Shown here: positions 35,448-44,272 of the stretch, one piece after another | Numbering within the stretch: the first letter of the stretch is position 1 | How the letters are laid out: every line of letters starts with the position of its first letter | Source of the DNA: Rivibacter subsaxonicus | Lineage (GTDB): Bacteria; Pseudomonadota; Gammaproteobacteria; Burkholderiales; Burkholderiaceae_C | NCBI RefSeq assembly: GCF_004217215.1 | Contig: NZ_SHKP01000004.1 | Coordinates: 466,829 to 530,828 of the forward strand | Direction of reading: 5' to 3' | Length of the DNA: 64,000 nucleotides | The notes under the pieces: model-generated | Told to the model about the DNA's origin: nothing | Seen by the model: the letters and a program-made list of their open reading frames with translations, nothing else | The model's database searches: none | Translations under genes and position numbers: made by a program

Positions 35448-35913
35448 AGAAGCGCTCCGCGAAGACGGGTCGTCGCCGAACTCCGCGCATGGCCGTCAGT
35501 GCGGTGGATCGGCCACCGCCTGCCGCGGCCGCTCCCTGAGGCCGGTCCCACGCGCTGCCGCGCGGCTGCAAGAGCATGCCACCGTAGTTCAGCGGAGCCC
35601 AGCCTGCCGGCACGGTGCGCAGGGCAGGGTTCCGTCCCCAAGGCTGGCTTCGCCACCTTGGCGTGGCCAGCGACGGCAACCGACCGTTCGGCATCCACTG
35701 ACCACTGACCACTGGCCACGGGTCGCCATCGATCCCTAGCGGTCTCTGGTCGAGTGCGGAACCGGCCGTCTACGCCGTCAGCAGTCGCGCGCCTTGCAGC
35801 CCGAGACCGTGCGGCGCTGGTGGCGCGGATTCTCGTGCCGGTCCGTGCGCAGCTTCCCGTTGCAGCCAAGCTTCGACCATTGATGATTCGGACGCGAGTG
35901 ACAGAATGCCGCG
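35448..35913. other. 466-base gap without a convincing gene; contains a hairpin
   Basis: Between the efflux operon and the sensor kinase gene. A stable hairpin (CCAAGG-c-TGGC, loop TTC, GCCA-CCTTGG; 35638-35661) may end the efflux transcript, although no T-run follows. At 35697-35717 there are three tandem 7-base units, ACTGACC twice and ACTGGCC once. Open frames on the minus strand (up to about 35869) look like GC-driven chance frames or a decayed remnant: no ribosome site and no recognisable domain. The promoter of the kinase gene must lie in the last part; nothing clear is visible. Confidence 0.5.
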
Positions 35914-37683
35914 GTGAACAGACCGTCGGACCGCGGGCTCAAGCGTGGACCCTGGCTGCTGGCGCTTCTGACGCTCCTGGCGGGCTTGCTCTCGCCTGTT
36001 GCACACGCTGCCGAGCCCAAGCGCGTGTTGATCATTCACTCGTTCGGTCGCGATTTCGCGCCGTACAACATCGTCGCCACGACACTGCGCACCGACCTCA
36101 CGCAGCTGATGCGCGAGTCGGTGGCCTTGTACGAGTCCTCGCTCGACCTCGAGCTCGGCAGCAGCCCCGAGAACGAGCGCCTGTTCCTCGACTACCTCGT
36201 GCGCCGCAACCACGGCGCGCCACCCGATCTGGTGATTGCAATCGCCAACCCGGCGATGCTCTTCTGCCTGCGTTACCGCGACCAGCTGTTTCCGGGCCGG
36301 CCACTGCTCGTCACCGGCCTCGACCGTCGCCGCCTGGAAACGGTGAAGCTCCCCCCGGGCGATCGCGCGGTCACCGTGACGCTCGATTTCCCGGCCGTCG
36401 CACGCACCATCCTCAAGCTGAGGCCCGAGACGGACACGCTCGCGCTGGTCTATGGCCGCTCGCAGATCGAGCAGTTCTGGGGCAAGGCGATCGAGCGTGA
36501 ACTGGCGCCGTTCGCCGACCGCCTGCGCGTGCTGCCGGCGGGCGACCTGAACCTCGAGCAGATGCGCCAGCGCGTTGCCGCGCTGCCGCCGCGCTCCGCC
36601 GTGTTCTATTACATGTTCGCCGTCAGCAATGACGGCGCCTTGCATGAGGACGAGCGCGCGCTCCCCGCCATTCGGGAGTCGTCGAACGCACCGGTCTACG
36701 GCATCTTCAGCGACCAGCTCGGCAGGGGCATCGTGGGCGGACCGCTCGTCGACTCGCGCAACATGGGCGTCGTCACGGCGAAGTTGGCAGCAAGCATGCT
36801 GAAGGGCGAACTGACCGGTGACAAGGTGGAGGTGCCGATGCCTGTGCCGGCGCCGAGCTTCGACTGGCGCGAACTCCGGCGCTGGGACATTCCGGAGTCG
36901 CGGCTGCCGCCCGGAGCAGAAGTGCGCTTCCGGCCGCCTTCGGTCTGGGAAGAGAACCGGCAGCTGATCCTGGCTGGCGCCGCCGTTGTCCTGTTGCAGG
37001 CTGTCCTCATTGCGGCGCTGCTGTTCCAGCGCTCACGCCGCCGACATGCGGAGAAGGAGGCCATCGGCATGAGCGGTCGCCTGCTCACCGCGCACGAGGA
37101 CGAGCGCCGCCGCCTCGCGCGCGAGTTGCACGACGACCTGACCCAGCGCCTGGCACGCCTCGCCGTCGATGCGGGCCGCCTGGAACGCACCGCTGGTGCC
37201 GACGCGGCGGCGATGCGCGTGGACCTTGCGCACCTCAGCGAAGACGTGCACGCGATGTCGTACCGGTTGCATCCCTCGGTGCTGGACGATCTGGGCCTGG
37301 TTGAAGCGCTGCGTGCGGAGTGCGATCGGGTGGCACAGAGCGGCGACCTGCAGGTGGATGTGGAGGCGCACGGCGTGCCCAGGTCGGTGCCGGCCGAAGC
37401 GTCGCTGTGTCTGTTCCGCGTCGCGCAGGAGGCGATGAGCAACGCCACGCGACACGGACAAGCGAGCGCCGTGACGGTGCTGCTGTCGTCGCGTGACCGC
37501 GGGCTGCAGTTGGCGGTGGCCGACAACGGCAGCGGCTTCGACCCGGCCCAGTCGCGCGAGCGTGCCAGTCTGGGCCTGGCCAGCATGCGCGAACGGGTGC
37601 GCCTGTTGCACGGCGTACTGGACATCGAAAGCACGCCTGGGCGCGGTACCACGGTGATCGCGTGGGTGCCGACATCAACATGA
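35914..37683 (+). CDS. Sensor histidine kinase with periplasmic ABC-substrate-binding-like sensor
   Basis: NarL-type (HisKA_3) membrane sensor of 589 residues. A signal peptide or first helix (residues about 13-33) precedes a periplasmic domain that looks like the uncharacterised ABC transporter substrate-binding family (RVLIIHSFGRDFAPYNIV, LVITG-like FPGRPLLVTGLDRRRL, YGIFSDQLGRGIVGGPLV), to about residue 330. One membrane helix follows at about 350-372, then the dimerisation helix with phospho-acceptor His406 (ARELHDDLTQRLARL) and a HATPase domain (EAMSNATRHGQ, VADNGSGFDP, GLASMRERVRLL). Start is GTG at 35914, which gives the export signal. It is coupled to the next regulator by ATGA and presumably senses a small periplasmic solute. 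Confidence 0.9.
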   Translation: MNRPSDRGLKRGPWLLALLTLLAGLLSPVAHAAEPKRVLIIHSFGRDFAPYNIVATTLRTDLTQLMRESVALYESSLDLELGSSPENERLFLDYLVRRNHGAPPDLVIAIANPAMLFCLRYRDQLFPGRPLLVTGLDRRRLETVKLPPGDRAVTVTLDFPAVARTILKLRPETDTLALVYGRSQIEQFWGKAIERELAPFADRLRVLPAGDLNLEQMRQRVAALPPRSAVFYYMFAVSNDGALHEDERALPAIRESSNAPVYGIFSDQLGRGIVGGPLVDSRNMGVVTAKLAASMLKGELTGDKVEVPMPVPAPSFDWRELRRWDIPESRLPPGAEVRFRPPSVWEENRQLILAGAAVVLLQAVLIAALLFQRSRRRHAEKEAIGMSGRLLTAHEDERRRLARELHDDLTQRLARLAVDAGRLERTAGADAAAMRVDLAHLSEDVHAMSYRLHPSVLDDLGLVEALRAECDRVAQSGDLQVDVEAHGVPRSVPAEASLCLFRVAQEAMSNATRHGQASAVTVLLSSRDRGLQLAVADNGSGFDPAQSRERASLGLASMRERVRLLHGVLDIESTPGRGTTVIAWVPTST

Positions 37684-38330
37684 ACATGGCCAACGGGAAC
37701 AAGCCCCGCGTGCTGCTCGCCGACGACCATCGGATCTTCACCGAGGCGCTGAAGGTTCTGCTCGCCGACGAGTTCGAACTCGCCGGGGTTGTCGAAGACG
37801 GCCGCGCGATGGTGAGGGCGGCGCGGGAGTTGCGCCCCGATGTGATCGTGGCTGACATTTCGATGCCCTTGCTCAACGGCATCGACGCGCTGGCCGAGTT
37901 GAAGGAGCACGATCCGCAGGTGCGCGTTGTGTTCCTGACCATGCATCGCAACATCGCCTACGCGCGGCGTGCGCTCGAACTGGGCGCCGCCGGATTCGTG
38001 TTGAAGCACTCCGCCAGTACCGAGCTGGTGATGGCCGTGCATGCCGCGCTCCAGGGGCGCACCTTCGTCACGCCCGATCTTGCCGCCGACCTGATGCGCA
38101 CGGGCAAGCCTGGCTCGCAGCGCACCGCCGATCCGGATCTGTTGACGGCGCGCCAGCGCGAGGTGCTGCAGCTGCTGGCCGAAGGCAAGTCGGCCAAGGA
38201 GATCGCCGCTGTCATGGGCCTGTCGGCGCGCACGGTCGAGGATCACAAGTACCGCATGATGGAGACGCTGGGCATCGAGAACAGCGTCGAGCTGATCCAT
38301 TTCGCGATCAAGCACGGACTGATCCGCTAG
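37680..38330 (+). CDS. NarL/FixJ-family response regulator
   Basis: Partner of the upstream kinase. Receiver domain with the acidic pair D15-D16 (VLLADDHRIF), phospho-acceptor D59 (VIVADISMPLLNG), T87 and K109 (GFVLKHSAS); then a linker and a LuxR-type helix-turn-helix (residues about 152-205: LTARQREVLQLLAEGKSAKE, then IAAVMGLSARTVEDHKYRMM). 216 residues, normal. I start it at the ATG that overlaps the kinase stop (ATGA); a GTG six codons upstream is an alternative. Likely targets are the sulfatase and barrel genes just downstream, by position only. Confidence 0.93.
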   Translation: MNMANGNKPRVLLADDHRIFTEALKVLLADEFELAGVVEDGRAMVRAARELRPDVIVADISMPLLNGIDALAELKEHDPQVRVVFLTMHRNIAYARRALELGAAGFVLKHSASTELVMAVHAALQGRTFVTPDLAADLMRTGKPGSQRTADPDLLTARQREVLQLLAEGKSAKEIAAVMGLSARTVEDHKYRMMETLGIENSVELIHFAIKHGLIR

Positions 38331-38440
38331 CTTCCGCGGCAACGGTCCGGGCGGTGCCTGGGTCCCGTAGTTTTCCGGTGGCCGGGGCCGTAGCTTTGCG
38401 GGCAGCGCATTACGGCCTCGCGGCCTATCGTGTGGCTCAA

Positions 38441-38842
38441 ATGAGCAGCGAAAGCAACTGTGTGTTGCTTGCAGACCGTCACCACGGCTTGCGCGACAGC
38501 GTGCGAGGGTTGCTCGAAACGGAGTTCGACACCGTGTTCATGGTGGCCACCGAATCCGCGCTGCTCGAAGGTGCCAGGCGCTTGAACCCGACCGTCGTGG
38601 TGCTCGACCTGTCGCTCTCCCACGGCGACCTGGATGGCCTGCTCCAGCGCCTCGGTACATGCGCACCTGGTGCCAAGCTGCTGTTGCTGTCGGTGCACGA
38701 CGAACGCACGGTCGCGGAATCCGCGTTGGCTGCCGGGGCACACGCGGTGGTGCTGAAGCGTTCCCTGGCCACCGACCTGATGCCTGCGGTGGATGCCGTG
38801 CTCGCAGGGCAGCGTTTCGTCTCACCGGAGATCGCACGGTGA
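38441..38842 (+). CDS. Stand-alone receiver-domain protein with altered acidic pocket
   Basis: 133-residue CheY-like protein without output domain. The phospho-acceptor D56 (VVVLDLSLSHGD), S84 and K106 (AVVLKRS) are present, but the acidic pair at the start is D12-R13 (LLADRHHG) rather than two acids, so Mg2+ binding may be weakened. It sits 110 bases after the NarL-type regulator and 34 before the barrel gene. It may act as phosphate sink or modulator of the upstream kinase; that is inference. A clear ribosome site is not seen. Confidence 0.8.
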   Translation: MSSESNCVLLADRHHGLRDSVRGLLETEFDTVFMVATESALLEGARRLNPTVVVLDLSLSHGDLDGLLQRLGTCAPGAKLLLLSVHDERTVAESALAAGAHAVVLKRSLATDLMPAVDAVLAGQRFVSPEIAR

Positions 38843-38876
38843 CCCGCACAGACCGGCCCATGACAGGAGTGACGTG

Positions 38877-39881
38877 ATGACAGGTCGACGACTCGCATCC
38901 ACGATCAGCACCCACCGGCTCCGGGGCCTCGTGGCGGTGCTGCCGCTGATTGCAGCTCTGCTGTTTGCGCCGCGTCCCGCTGCGGCCGACGAAAGCGGCG
39001 TGAGCTTCTGGCTGCCGGGCCAGTTCTCCAGCTTTGCCGCGGTCCCCGGCGACCCGGGTTGGAGCCTGCCGGTCGTCTACTTCCACAGCTCCACCGAAGC
39101 AGGGCGCGGGCGCTCGTTTCCGGTGGGCGGCCGCATAACGGCGGGTCTGGACGTGACGGCCGACCTGTTGTTCCTCGCACCCGGCTACGTGTTCGAGGCG
39201 CCGCTCGCCGGTGGCAGGGCGTCCTTGGGTATCACGGGGCTGTTCGGCCGCGTGAAGGTCGGCGTCGATGCGACGCTCACCGGCCCCGGCGGCAACACGG
39301 TGACGGGAAGTCAGAGCGATTCGCTGACGAGCGTCGGCGATCTCTACCCCGTCGCCTCGCTGAGGTGGAACGACGGCAACCACAACTACCTTGCCTACAC
39401 GATGGCGGGCGTGCCGGTGGGCAGCTACGAGGTCGGACGCCTGGCCAACCTCGGCACCAACCACTGGTCGCTCGATGCGGGCGGCGGCTACACCTACCTC
39501 GACCCGAAGAAGGGACACGAGTTCTCTGCGGTGCTCGGCTTCACCTACAACTGGGAGAACAGCGACACGCAGTACCAGAACGGCACCAGCGCCCACCTGG
39601 ACTGGGCCGCCTCGCAGTTCCTCTCGGAACAGATCCACGTCGGCCTGGCCGGCTACTTCTACTACCAGATCACGGGCGACAGCGGCGCCGGTGCGGTGCT
39701 CGGCGACTTCAAGTCGCGGGTGTCGGGCATCGGCCCGCAAGTGGGCTACTTCTTCCCGATGGGTGGCCACAAGGCCTATGTGAATCTGCGTGGCTACTAC
39801 GAGTTCGACGCAAGGAACCGGCCGGAAGGCTGGAACGTGTGGTTGACGTTGGCCATCCCGCTCGGATCGGCCAAGCCGTGA
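38877..39881 (+). CDS. SphA/MetA-pathway-type outer-membrane protein
   Basis: 334-residue predicted beta-barrel of the family called putative MetA-pathway of phenol degradation (SphA/alkane-phenol transport-like). A signal peptide (about residues 1-37, ending PAAA) leads to SGVSFWLPGQFSSFAAVPGDPGW, cut here, which is the diagnostic opening of the family, then alternating strands with YFHSS, LSLRW-type turns and a C-terminal GWNVWLTLAIPLGSAKP. Members are thought to pass hydrophobic or aromatic substrates over the outer membrane. It precedes the sulfatase gene by 166 bases and may import a sulfate ester or export a product; inferred from context. Confidence 0.85.
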   Translation: MTGRRLASTISTHRLRGLVAVLPLIAALLFAPRPAAADESGVSFWLPGQFSSFAAVPGDPGWSLPVVYFHSSTEAGRGRSFPVGGRITAGLDVTADLLFLAPGYVFEAPLAGGRASLGITGLFGRVKVGVDATLTGPGGNTVTGSQSDSLTSVGDLYPVASLRWNDGNHNYLAYTMAGVPVGSYEVGRLANLGTNHWSLDAGGGYTYLDPKKGHEFSAVLGFTYNWENSDTQYQNGTSAHLDWAASQFLSEQIHVGLAGYFYYQITGDSGAGAVLGDFKSRVSGIGPQVGYFFPMGGHKAYVNLRGYYEFDARNRPEGWNVWLTLAIPLGSAKP

Positions 39882-39906
39882 ACTGACCACAGAAAGGAGG
39901 CGTGCC

Positions 39907-39960
39907 ATGAAGAGGATCGTGTGCGTCGCCAAGGTTCCGTCGTCGGTGTCGACTCCTTAG
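39907..39960 (+). other. 17-codon open frame with strong ribosome site
   Basis: AAAGGAGG ends a few bases before an ATG that opens MKRIVCVAKVPSSVSTP and a stop. It lies in the 166-base leader of the arylsulfatase gene. It could be a leader peptide, or a remnant of a gene start: the first residues resemble electron-transfer flavoprotein beta subunits. Evidence is only the ribosome site. Confidence 0.3.
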
Positions 39961-40047
39961 CCCGATCGACTCGAGCGGCAATCCCGCAGACCCTGACCTG
40001 AGTGCAGTACCGGTTCCTTCGTCCAAACCAAAGCGAGGTGAAGAGTC

Positions 40048-42396
40048 ATGAAGCGATCCTTACCATGCGCGGTTCTTGGCGTCGTCCTGGCCATCGCCGC
40101 GACGACATCCTCGGCGCAGCAACCGATCGACCGCACGGTGCTGCCGATTGCCGAGCCGAAGCGGCCGACCTACACCGAGCTCGACGCGCGCAACGTCAAG
40201 CCGCCGGCGCGCTTCGAGGTCAAGGCACCGAAGGGCGCGCCCAATGTGGTGATCGTGCTGATCGACGACATCGGCTTCGGCGGCCCCAGCACCTTCGGCG
40301 GCCCGATCCGCACGCCGACCTTTGATCAACTCGCCGCCGGTGGCTTGCGCTTCAATAATTTCCACACCACAGCGCTGTGCTCGCCGACACGCATCGCGCT
40401 CAAATCCGGACGCAACCACCACAGCGCCAATGCCGGCTCGATCATGGAGAGTTCGACGGGATTCCCCGGCAACACTGGGCAGATCCCGCAAAGCATCGCG
40501 CCGCTGGCGGAAACGATGCGCCTGAATGGCTACAGCACCGGTGCGTTCGGCAAGTGGCACGAGACCGCCGCTTGGGAGACCAGCGTGTCTGGCCCCTTCG
40601 ATCGCTGGCCCACGCGCCAGGGCTTCGACAAGTTCTACGGCTTCATCGGCGGCGAAACCGACCAGTGGTACCCGCTGATCTATGACGGCGTGATCAAGGT
40701 CGAGCCGCCGAAGATGAAGGACTACCACTTCAGCGTCGACATGACGAACCAGGCCATCAACTGGATGAAGGCGCAGCAGTCGATGACGCCGGACAAGCCC
40801 TTCTTCATGTACTACGCCACCGGCGCGGTGCACGCGCCGCACCACGTGCCCAAGGAGTGGGCCGACAAGTACAAGGGCCAGTTCGACAAGGGCTGGGACC
40901 AGACCCGCATTGACACGATGGAACGCCAGAAGAAGATGGGCGTGATTCCGGTGAACACCAAGCTTGGCGAGCGGCCGAAGGACCTGAAGGCCTGGGACAC
41001 GCTGCCGGCCGACCAGCGGCGCCTGTTCGCGCGCCAGGCCGAGGTGTTCGCGGGCTTCCTCGAGCACACCGACGACCAGGTCGGTCGCCTGAAGAAGGCG
41101 ATCGAGGACATCGGCGAGATGGACAACACCCTGTTCATCTACATCGCCGGCGACAACGGCACGAGTGCCGAAGGCGGCTTCGTCGGCATGTACAACGAGA
41201 TGACCTACTTCAACGGCGTCGCCGAGAAGGTCGAGGACCTGATCCCGCTGATCGACAAGTGGGGCGGCCCGGAGACCTTCCCGCACATGGCGGCCGGCTG
41301 GGCCGTGGCCTTCGATTCGCCGTTCTCGTGGACCAAGCAGGTCGCGTCCGACTTCGGCGGCACGCGCAACGGCGTGGTCGTCCACTGGCCCCAGGGCATC
41401 AAGGACAAAGGCGGCCTGCGCAGCCAGTTCTCGCACGTGATCGACGTCGCACCGACCATCCTGGAAGCAGCAGGCTTGCCGCAGCCCAAGAGCGTGAACG
41501 GCGTGGTGCAGACGCCGATCGAAGGCACCAGCATGCTCTACGCTTTCAACAACGCCGAGGCCCCCGAGCGGCACAAGGTGCAGTACTTCGAGATGTTCGG
41601 CAACCGCGGCATCTACAACGACGGCTGGTTTGCGCGCACGATCCACCGCGCACCGTGGAAGACCAGCAACCTGCCGCCGCTGACCACCGACGTGTGGGAG
41701 CTCTTCAACACGAAGGATGACTTCAGCCTCACCAACGACCGCGCCGCCGCGATGCCCGCCAAGCTGAAAGAGATGCAGGCGCTGTTCATGAAGGAAGCGC
41801 AGAAGTACAACGTGCTGCCGATCGACGACCGGGTCCTTGAGCGCATGAATCCGGCCACCGCTGGCCGGCCCGACGTGATGGGCGACCGCACGAGCCTCAC
41901 GCTGTACGAAGGCATGGAGGGGATGCTCGAGAACACCTTCATGAACATCAAGAACCGCTCCACCAAGATCACGGCCGATCTCGACATCCCGGCCGGCGGC
42001 GCCAACGGCGTGATCCTGGCGCAGGGTGGGCGCTTTGGCGGCTGGTCGCTGTACATGAAGGACGGCAAGCCGGCGTATGTCTACAACTTCCTCGGGCTGT
42101 CGCGCTACACCGTGGCGGCACCCGACGCGTTGCCCGCTGGCGCGTCGACCGTGACCCTCGACTTTGTGTACGACGGCGGTGGCGCCGGCAAGGGTGGCAA
42201 GGCGACGATGCTGGTCAATGGCAAGTCGGTGGCCGAGGGGCGGGTCGAGAAGACGCAGCCCAACATCTTCTCGGCCGACGAGACGGCCGATGTCGGCATC
42301 GACAACCAGACGCCAGTGGCCCAGGGCATCGGCATCGGCGCGGAAACGCGATTCACTGGCAAGATCAACAAGGTCACGCTCGAAGTGTCGAAATGA
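40048..42396 (+). CDS. Exported arylsulfatase (Cys-type)
   Basis: Type I sulfatase that hydrolyses sulfate esters after its active-site Cys is converted to formylglycine. 782 residues with a Sec-type signal peptide (about residues 1-24). Metal ligands D73-D74 (VLIDDIGFGG), the modification motif C111-S-P-T-R, K169/H171 (GKWH) and D369-N370 (IAGDNGTS) are all present. A region after about residue 600 forms an extra C-terminal beta-rich domain (GANGVILAQGGRFGGWSLYM) that smaller enzymes such as Pseudomonas AtsA lack in this size. Stop and start of the maturase gene overlap in ATGA. The natural substrate is unknown; aryl or alkyl sulfates are possible. Confidence 0.93.
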   Translation: MKRSLPCAVLGVVLAIAATTSSAQQPIDRTVLPIAEPKRPTYTELDARNVKPPARFEVKAPKGAPNVVIVLIDDIGFGGPSTFGGPIRTPTFDQLAAGGLRFNNFHTTALCSPTRIALKSGRNHHSANAGSIMESSTGFPGNTGQIPQSIAPLAETMRLNGYSTGAFGKWHETAAWETSVSGPFDRWPTRQGFDKFYGFIGGETDQWYPLIYDGVIKVEPPKMKDYHFSVDMTNQAINWMKAQQSMTPDKPFFMYYATGAVHAPHHVPKEWADKYKGQFDKGWDQTRIDTMERQKKMGVIPVNTKLGERPKDLKAWDTLPADQRRLFARQAEVFAGFLEHTDDQVGRLKKAIEDIGEMDNTLFIYIAGDNGTSAEGGFVGMYNEMTYFNGVAEKVEDLIPLIDKWGGPETFPHMAAGWAVAFDSPFSWTKQVASDFGGTRNGVVVHWPQGIKDKGGLRSQFSHVIDVAPTILEAAGLPQPKSVNGVVQTPIEGTSMLYAFNNAEAPERHKVQYFEMFGNRGIYNDGWFARTIHRAPWKTSNLPPLTTDVWELFNTKDDFSLTNDRAAAMPAKLKEMQALFMKEAQKYNVLPIDDRVLERMNPATAGRPDVMGDRTSLTLYEGMEGMLENTFMNIKNRSTKITADLDIPAGGANGVILAQGGRFGGWSLYMKDGKPAYVYNFLGLSRYTVAAPDALPAGASTVTLDFVYDGGGAGKGGKATMLVNGKSVAEGRVEKTQPNIFSADETADVGIDNQTPVAQGIGIGAETRFTGKINKVTLEVSK

Positions 42397-43619
42397 GCAG
42401 AAGCAGCAAGCAACGGCGGGCACCGGCGCCCGCGGCAGTCGCACCGGCGGCAGCCGCGCCCGCGATGGCAAGCCGCACCCGCCGCCATGTACTGATGGCC
42501 GGTGCGATCATTGCCGCCGGCGTGGGTGCGGGCTATGCGGGCATGTCGTGGTGGCATGGCCGCGACGCAACGGCAGCGCCGGCTACTCGGGCAGGGCCCG
42601 CGGTGGTCGTCGGCGATGGCGTGCAGGGGCCGCTCGGCATGGCGTGGGTTCCCGGCGGCGAGTTCCTCATGGGCAGCGACCACAAGCTCGCCCAGAGCAA
42701 CGAGCGGCCGGCGCACAAGGTGCGCGTCGACGGCTTCTGGATGGACCGCAGTCATGTCACCAACGCGCAGTTCGCGGCCTTCGTCAGGGCGACCGGGTAT
42801 GTGACGACCGCCGAGCGCAAGCTCGACTGGGAGGCCATCGGCGTGCAGCTGGCGCCCGGAACGCCCAAGCCGCCGGACTCGGACATGGTGCCGGGCGCGA
42901 TGGTGTTCGTCGGCACCCCCGAGCAGGTCCCGCTCGACGACTACTCGCAATGGTGGGCGTTCGTGCCCGGAGCGGACTGGCGCCATCCGCAAGGGCCTGC
43001 GAGCTCCATCGAGGGCAAGGACGACCACCCGGTGGTGCAGGTCTCGTACGACGACGCGCTCGCCTATGCAAAGTGGGCACGCAAGCGCCTGCCCACCGAG
43101 GCCGAATGGGAGTTTGCTGCGCGTGGCGGTCTCGAGCAGGCAACCTACGCCTGGGGCGACGACTTCGCGCCCCAGGGCCGACTGATGGCGAACGTCTGGG
43201 AGCAGAAGGGGCAGCGCTTTCCGATCGTGAAAACGGTCGTGAGCGCGCAGGCGGGCGGCGCCGTCGGCACTTCGCGCACAGGCACCTTTCCTGCCAATGG
43301 CTACGGTCTCTACGACATGACGGGCAACGCGTGGCAGTGGGTCGCCGACTGGTACCGCTCGGACGTCTTTGTGCTGCAGGCCCGATCGGCCAGCGTGGTG
43401 AATCCGACAGGGCCAGCGAAGAGCTATGACCCCGAAGACCGGGGAGTGCCCGTCGACGCGCCCAAGCGCGTCATCCGCGGCGGGTCGTTCCTTTGCAACG
43501 TGGACTACTGCCTCAGCTACCGCCCGAGCGCGCGTCGCGGCAACGATCCGTTCAACCCGATGTCGCACGTCGGGTTCAGGCTGGTGGCGGACGCGAATGA
43601 CTGGAAGCGGCCGAGCTGA
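42393..43619 (+). CDS. Formylglycine-generating enzyme (SUMF1 type), N-terminally anchored or exported
   Basis: Converts the sulfatase Cys to formylglycine using O2 and copper. The FGE-sulfatase domain spans about residues 75-405: MAWVPGGEFLMGSDHK, VDGFWMDRSHVTNAQFAAFV, KRLPTEAEWEFAARGG, DMTGNAWQWVADWY and GGSFLCNVDYC, followed by LSYRPSARRGNDPFNPMSHVGFR. The two catalytic cysteines C368 and C373 keep the five-residue spacing of human C336/C341, so this is a true maturase and not a paralogue that has lost them. In front is an Ala/Pro-rich leader and a segment with a twin arginine and hydrophobic core (SRTRRHVLMAGAIIAAGVGA), i.e. a possible Tat signal or anchor. Coupled to the sulfatase by ATGA. 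Confidence 0.92.
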   Translation: MSRSSKQRRAPAPAAVAPAAAAPAMASRTRRHVLMAGAIIAAGVGAGYAGMSWWHGRDATAAPATRAGPAVVVGDGVQGPLGMAWVPGGEFLMGSDHKLAQSNERPAHKVRVDGFWMDRSHVTNAQFAAFVRATGYVTTAERKLDWEAIGVQLAPGTPKPPDSDMVPGAMVFVGTPEQVPLDDYSQWWAFVPGADWRHPQGPASSIEGKDDHPVVQVSYDDALAYAKWARKRLPTEAEWEFAARGGLEQATYAWGDDFAPQGRLMANVWEQKGQRFPIVKTVVSAQAGGAVGTSRTGTFPANGYGLYDMTGNAWQWVADWYRSDVFVLQARSASVVNPTGPAKSYDPEDRGVPVDAPKRVIRGGSFLCNVDYCLSYRPSARRGNDPFNPMSHVGFRLVADANDWKRPS

Positions 43620-43732
43620 GCCGCCTCGTGTCACTTGAACCTCGAGGGCTACGACGAGCTTGATGTCATGGACCGCTCGAACCGCCACTCCACAGGACCT
43701 GGTGGCCCGTCGAAATCAAAGGAGGTGAAGAG

Positions 43733-44215
43733 ATGAACCACGACTTCGTGAAGCGCGCAGGACGCGCATCTGTGCTGCTGATCGCCGCGGTGTTCGCCGT
43801 CGGCGCCACCGCGCAAAGCTTCGTCTACCCTGCCAAGGGCCAATCGCCCGACAAGCAGAAGAAGGACGAAGGCGAGTGCCACACCTGGGCCGTGCAGCAG
43901 AGCAATTACGACCCCGCCAATCCGCCGCCGCCTCCGGCCACGGCGCCGGCACCCACGACGGCGACCGGTACCACGCCGGGTGCCGGTGCGCGCGGCGCGG
44001 CGCGTGGGGCCGTGGTCGGCGAAATCGTCGCCGACGACGCCGGTGCCGGCGCGGCAGTGGGCGCAGTAGCCGCACGCGGCCAGAGCCGACGCCAGAACTC
44101 GGCGACGGCACAGCAGCAGCAACAGGCCGCGACGCAGCAATCGCAGGCCGGCATGGCGAACTACCAGAAGGCGCGTGCGGCGTGCCTGGAAGGGCGTGGC
44201 TATACCGTCAAGTGA
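43733..44215 (+). CDS. Glycine-zipper envelope protein
   Basis: 160-residue protein with a signal peptide (about residues 1-27, ending GATA) and a mature part with SFVYPAKGQSPDKQKKDEGEC, a Pro/Thr-rich stretch, and a Gly/Ala-rich zipper (ARGAARGAVVGEIV, then AGAAVGAVAARGQ), followed by a Gln-rich helix and a Cys near the end (AACLEGRGYTVK). This is the YMGG-like glycine-zipper type, envelope proteins of unknown role. A strong AAAGGAGGTG lies before the ATG, like that of the small frame at 39907, which suggests high expression. Confidence 0.8.
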   Translation: MNHDFVKRAGRASVLLIAAVFAVGATAQSFVYPAKGQSPDKQKKDEGECHTWAVQQSNYDPANPPPPPATAPAPTTATGTTPGAGARGAARGAVVGEIVADDAGAGAAVGAVAARGQSRRQNSATAQQQQQAATQQSQAGMANYQKARAACLEGRGYTVK

Positions 44216-44272
44216 GGCCACGTCGAGAGAGCGCAGGTCGACGAGGCGGATCCACGCAAGGGAAGCACTGAC

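Noticed and set aside
35276-35869. Possible gene or gene remnant on the minus strand in the 466-base gap
   Set aside because: Overlaps the channel gene, has no ribosome site or domain, and contains low-complexity Arg/Ala sequence; the shorter frame at 35395-35712 looks no better. A decayed remnant cannot be excluded.
39907-39960. Calling the 17-codon frame an etfB pseudogene
   Set aside because: The resemblance covers only about ten residues, too short for a claim; kept as a low-confidence open frame.
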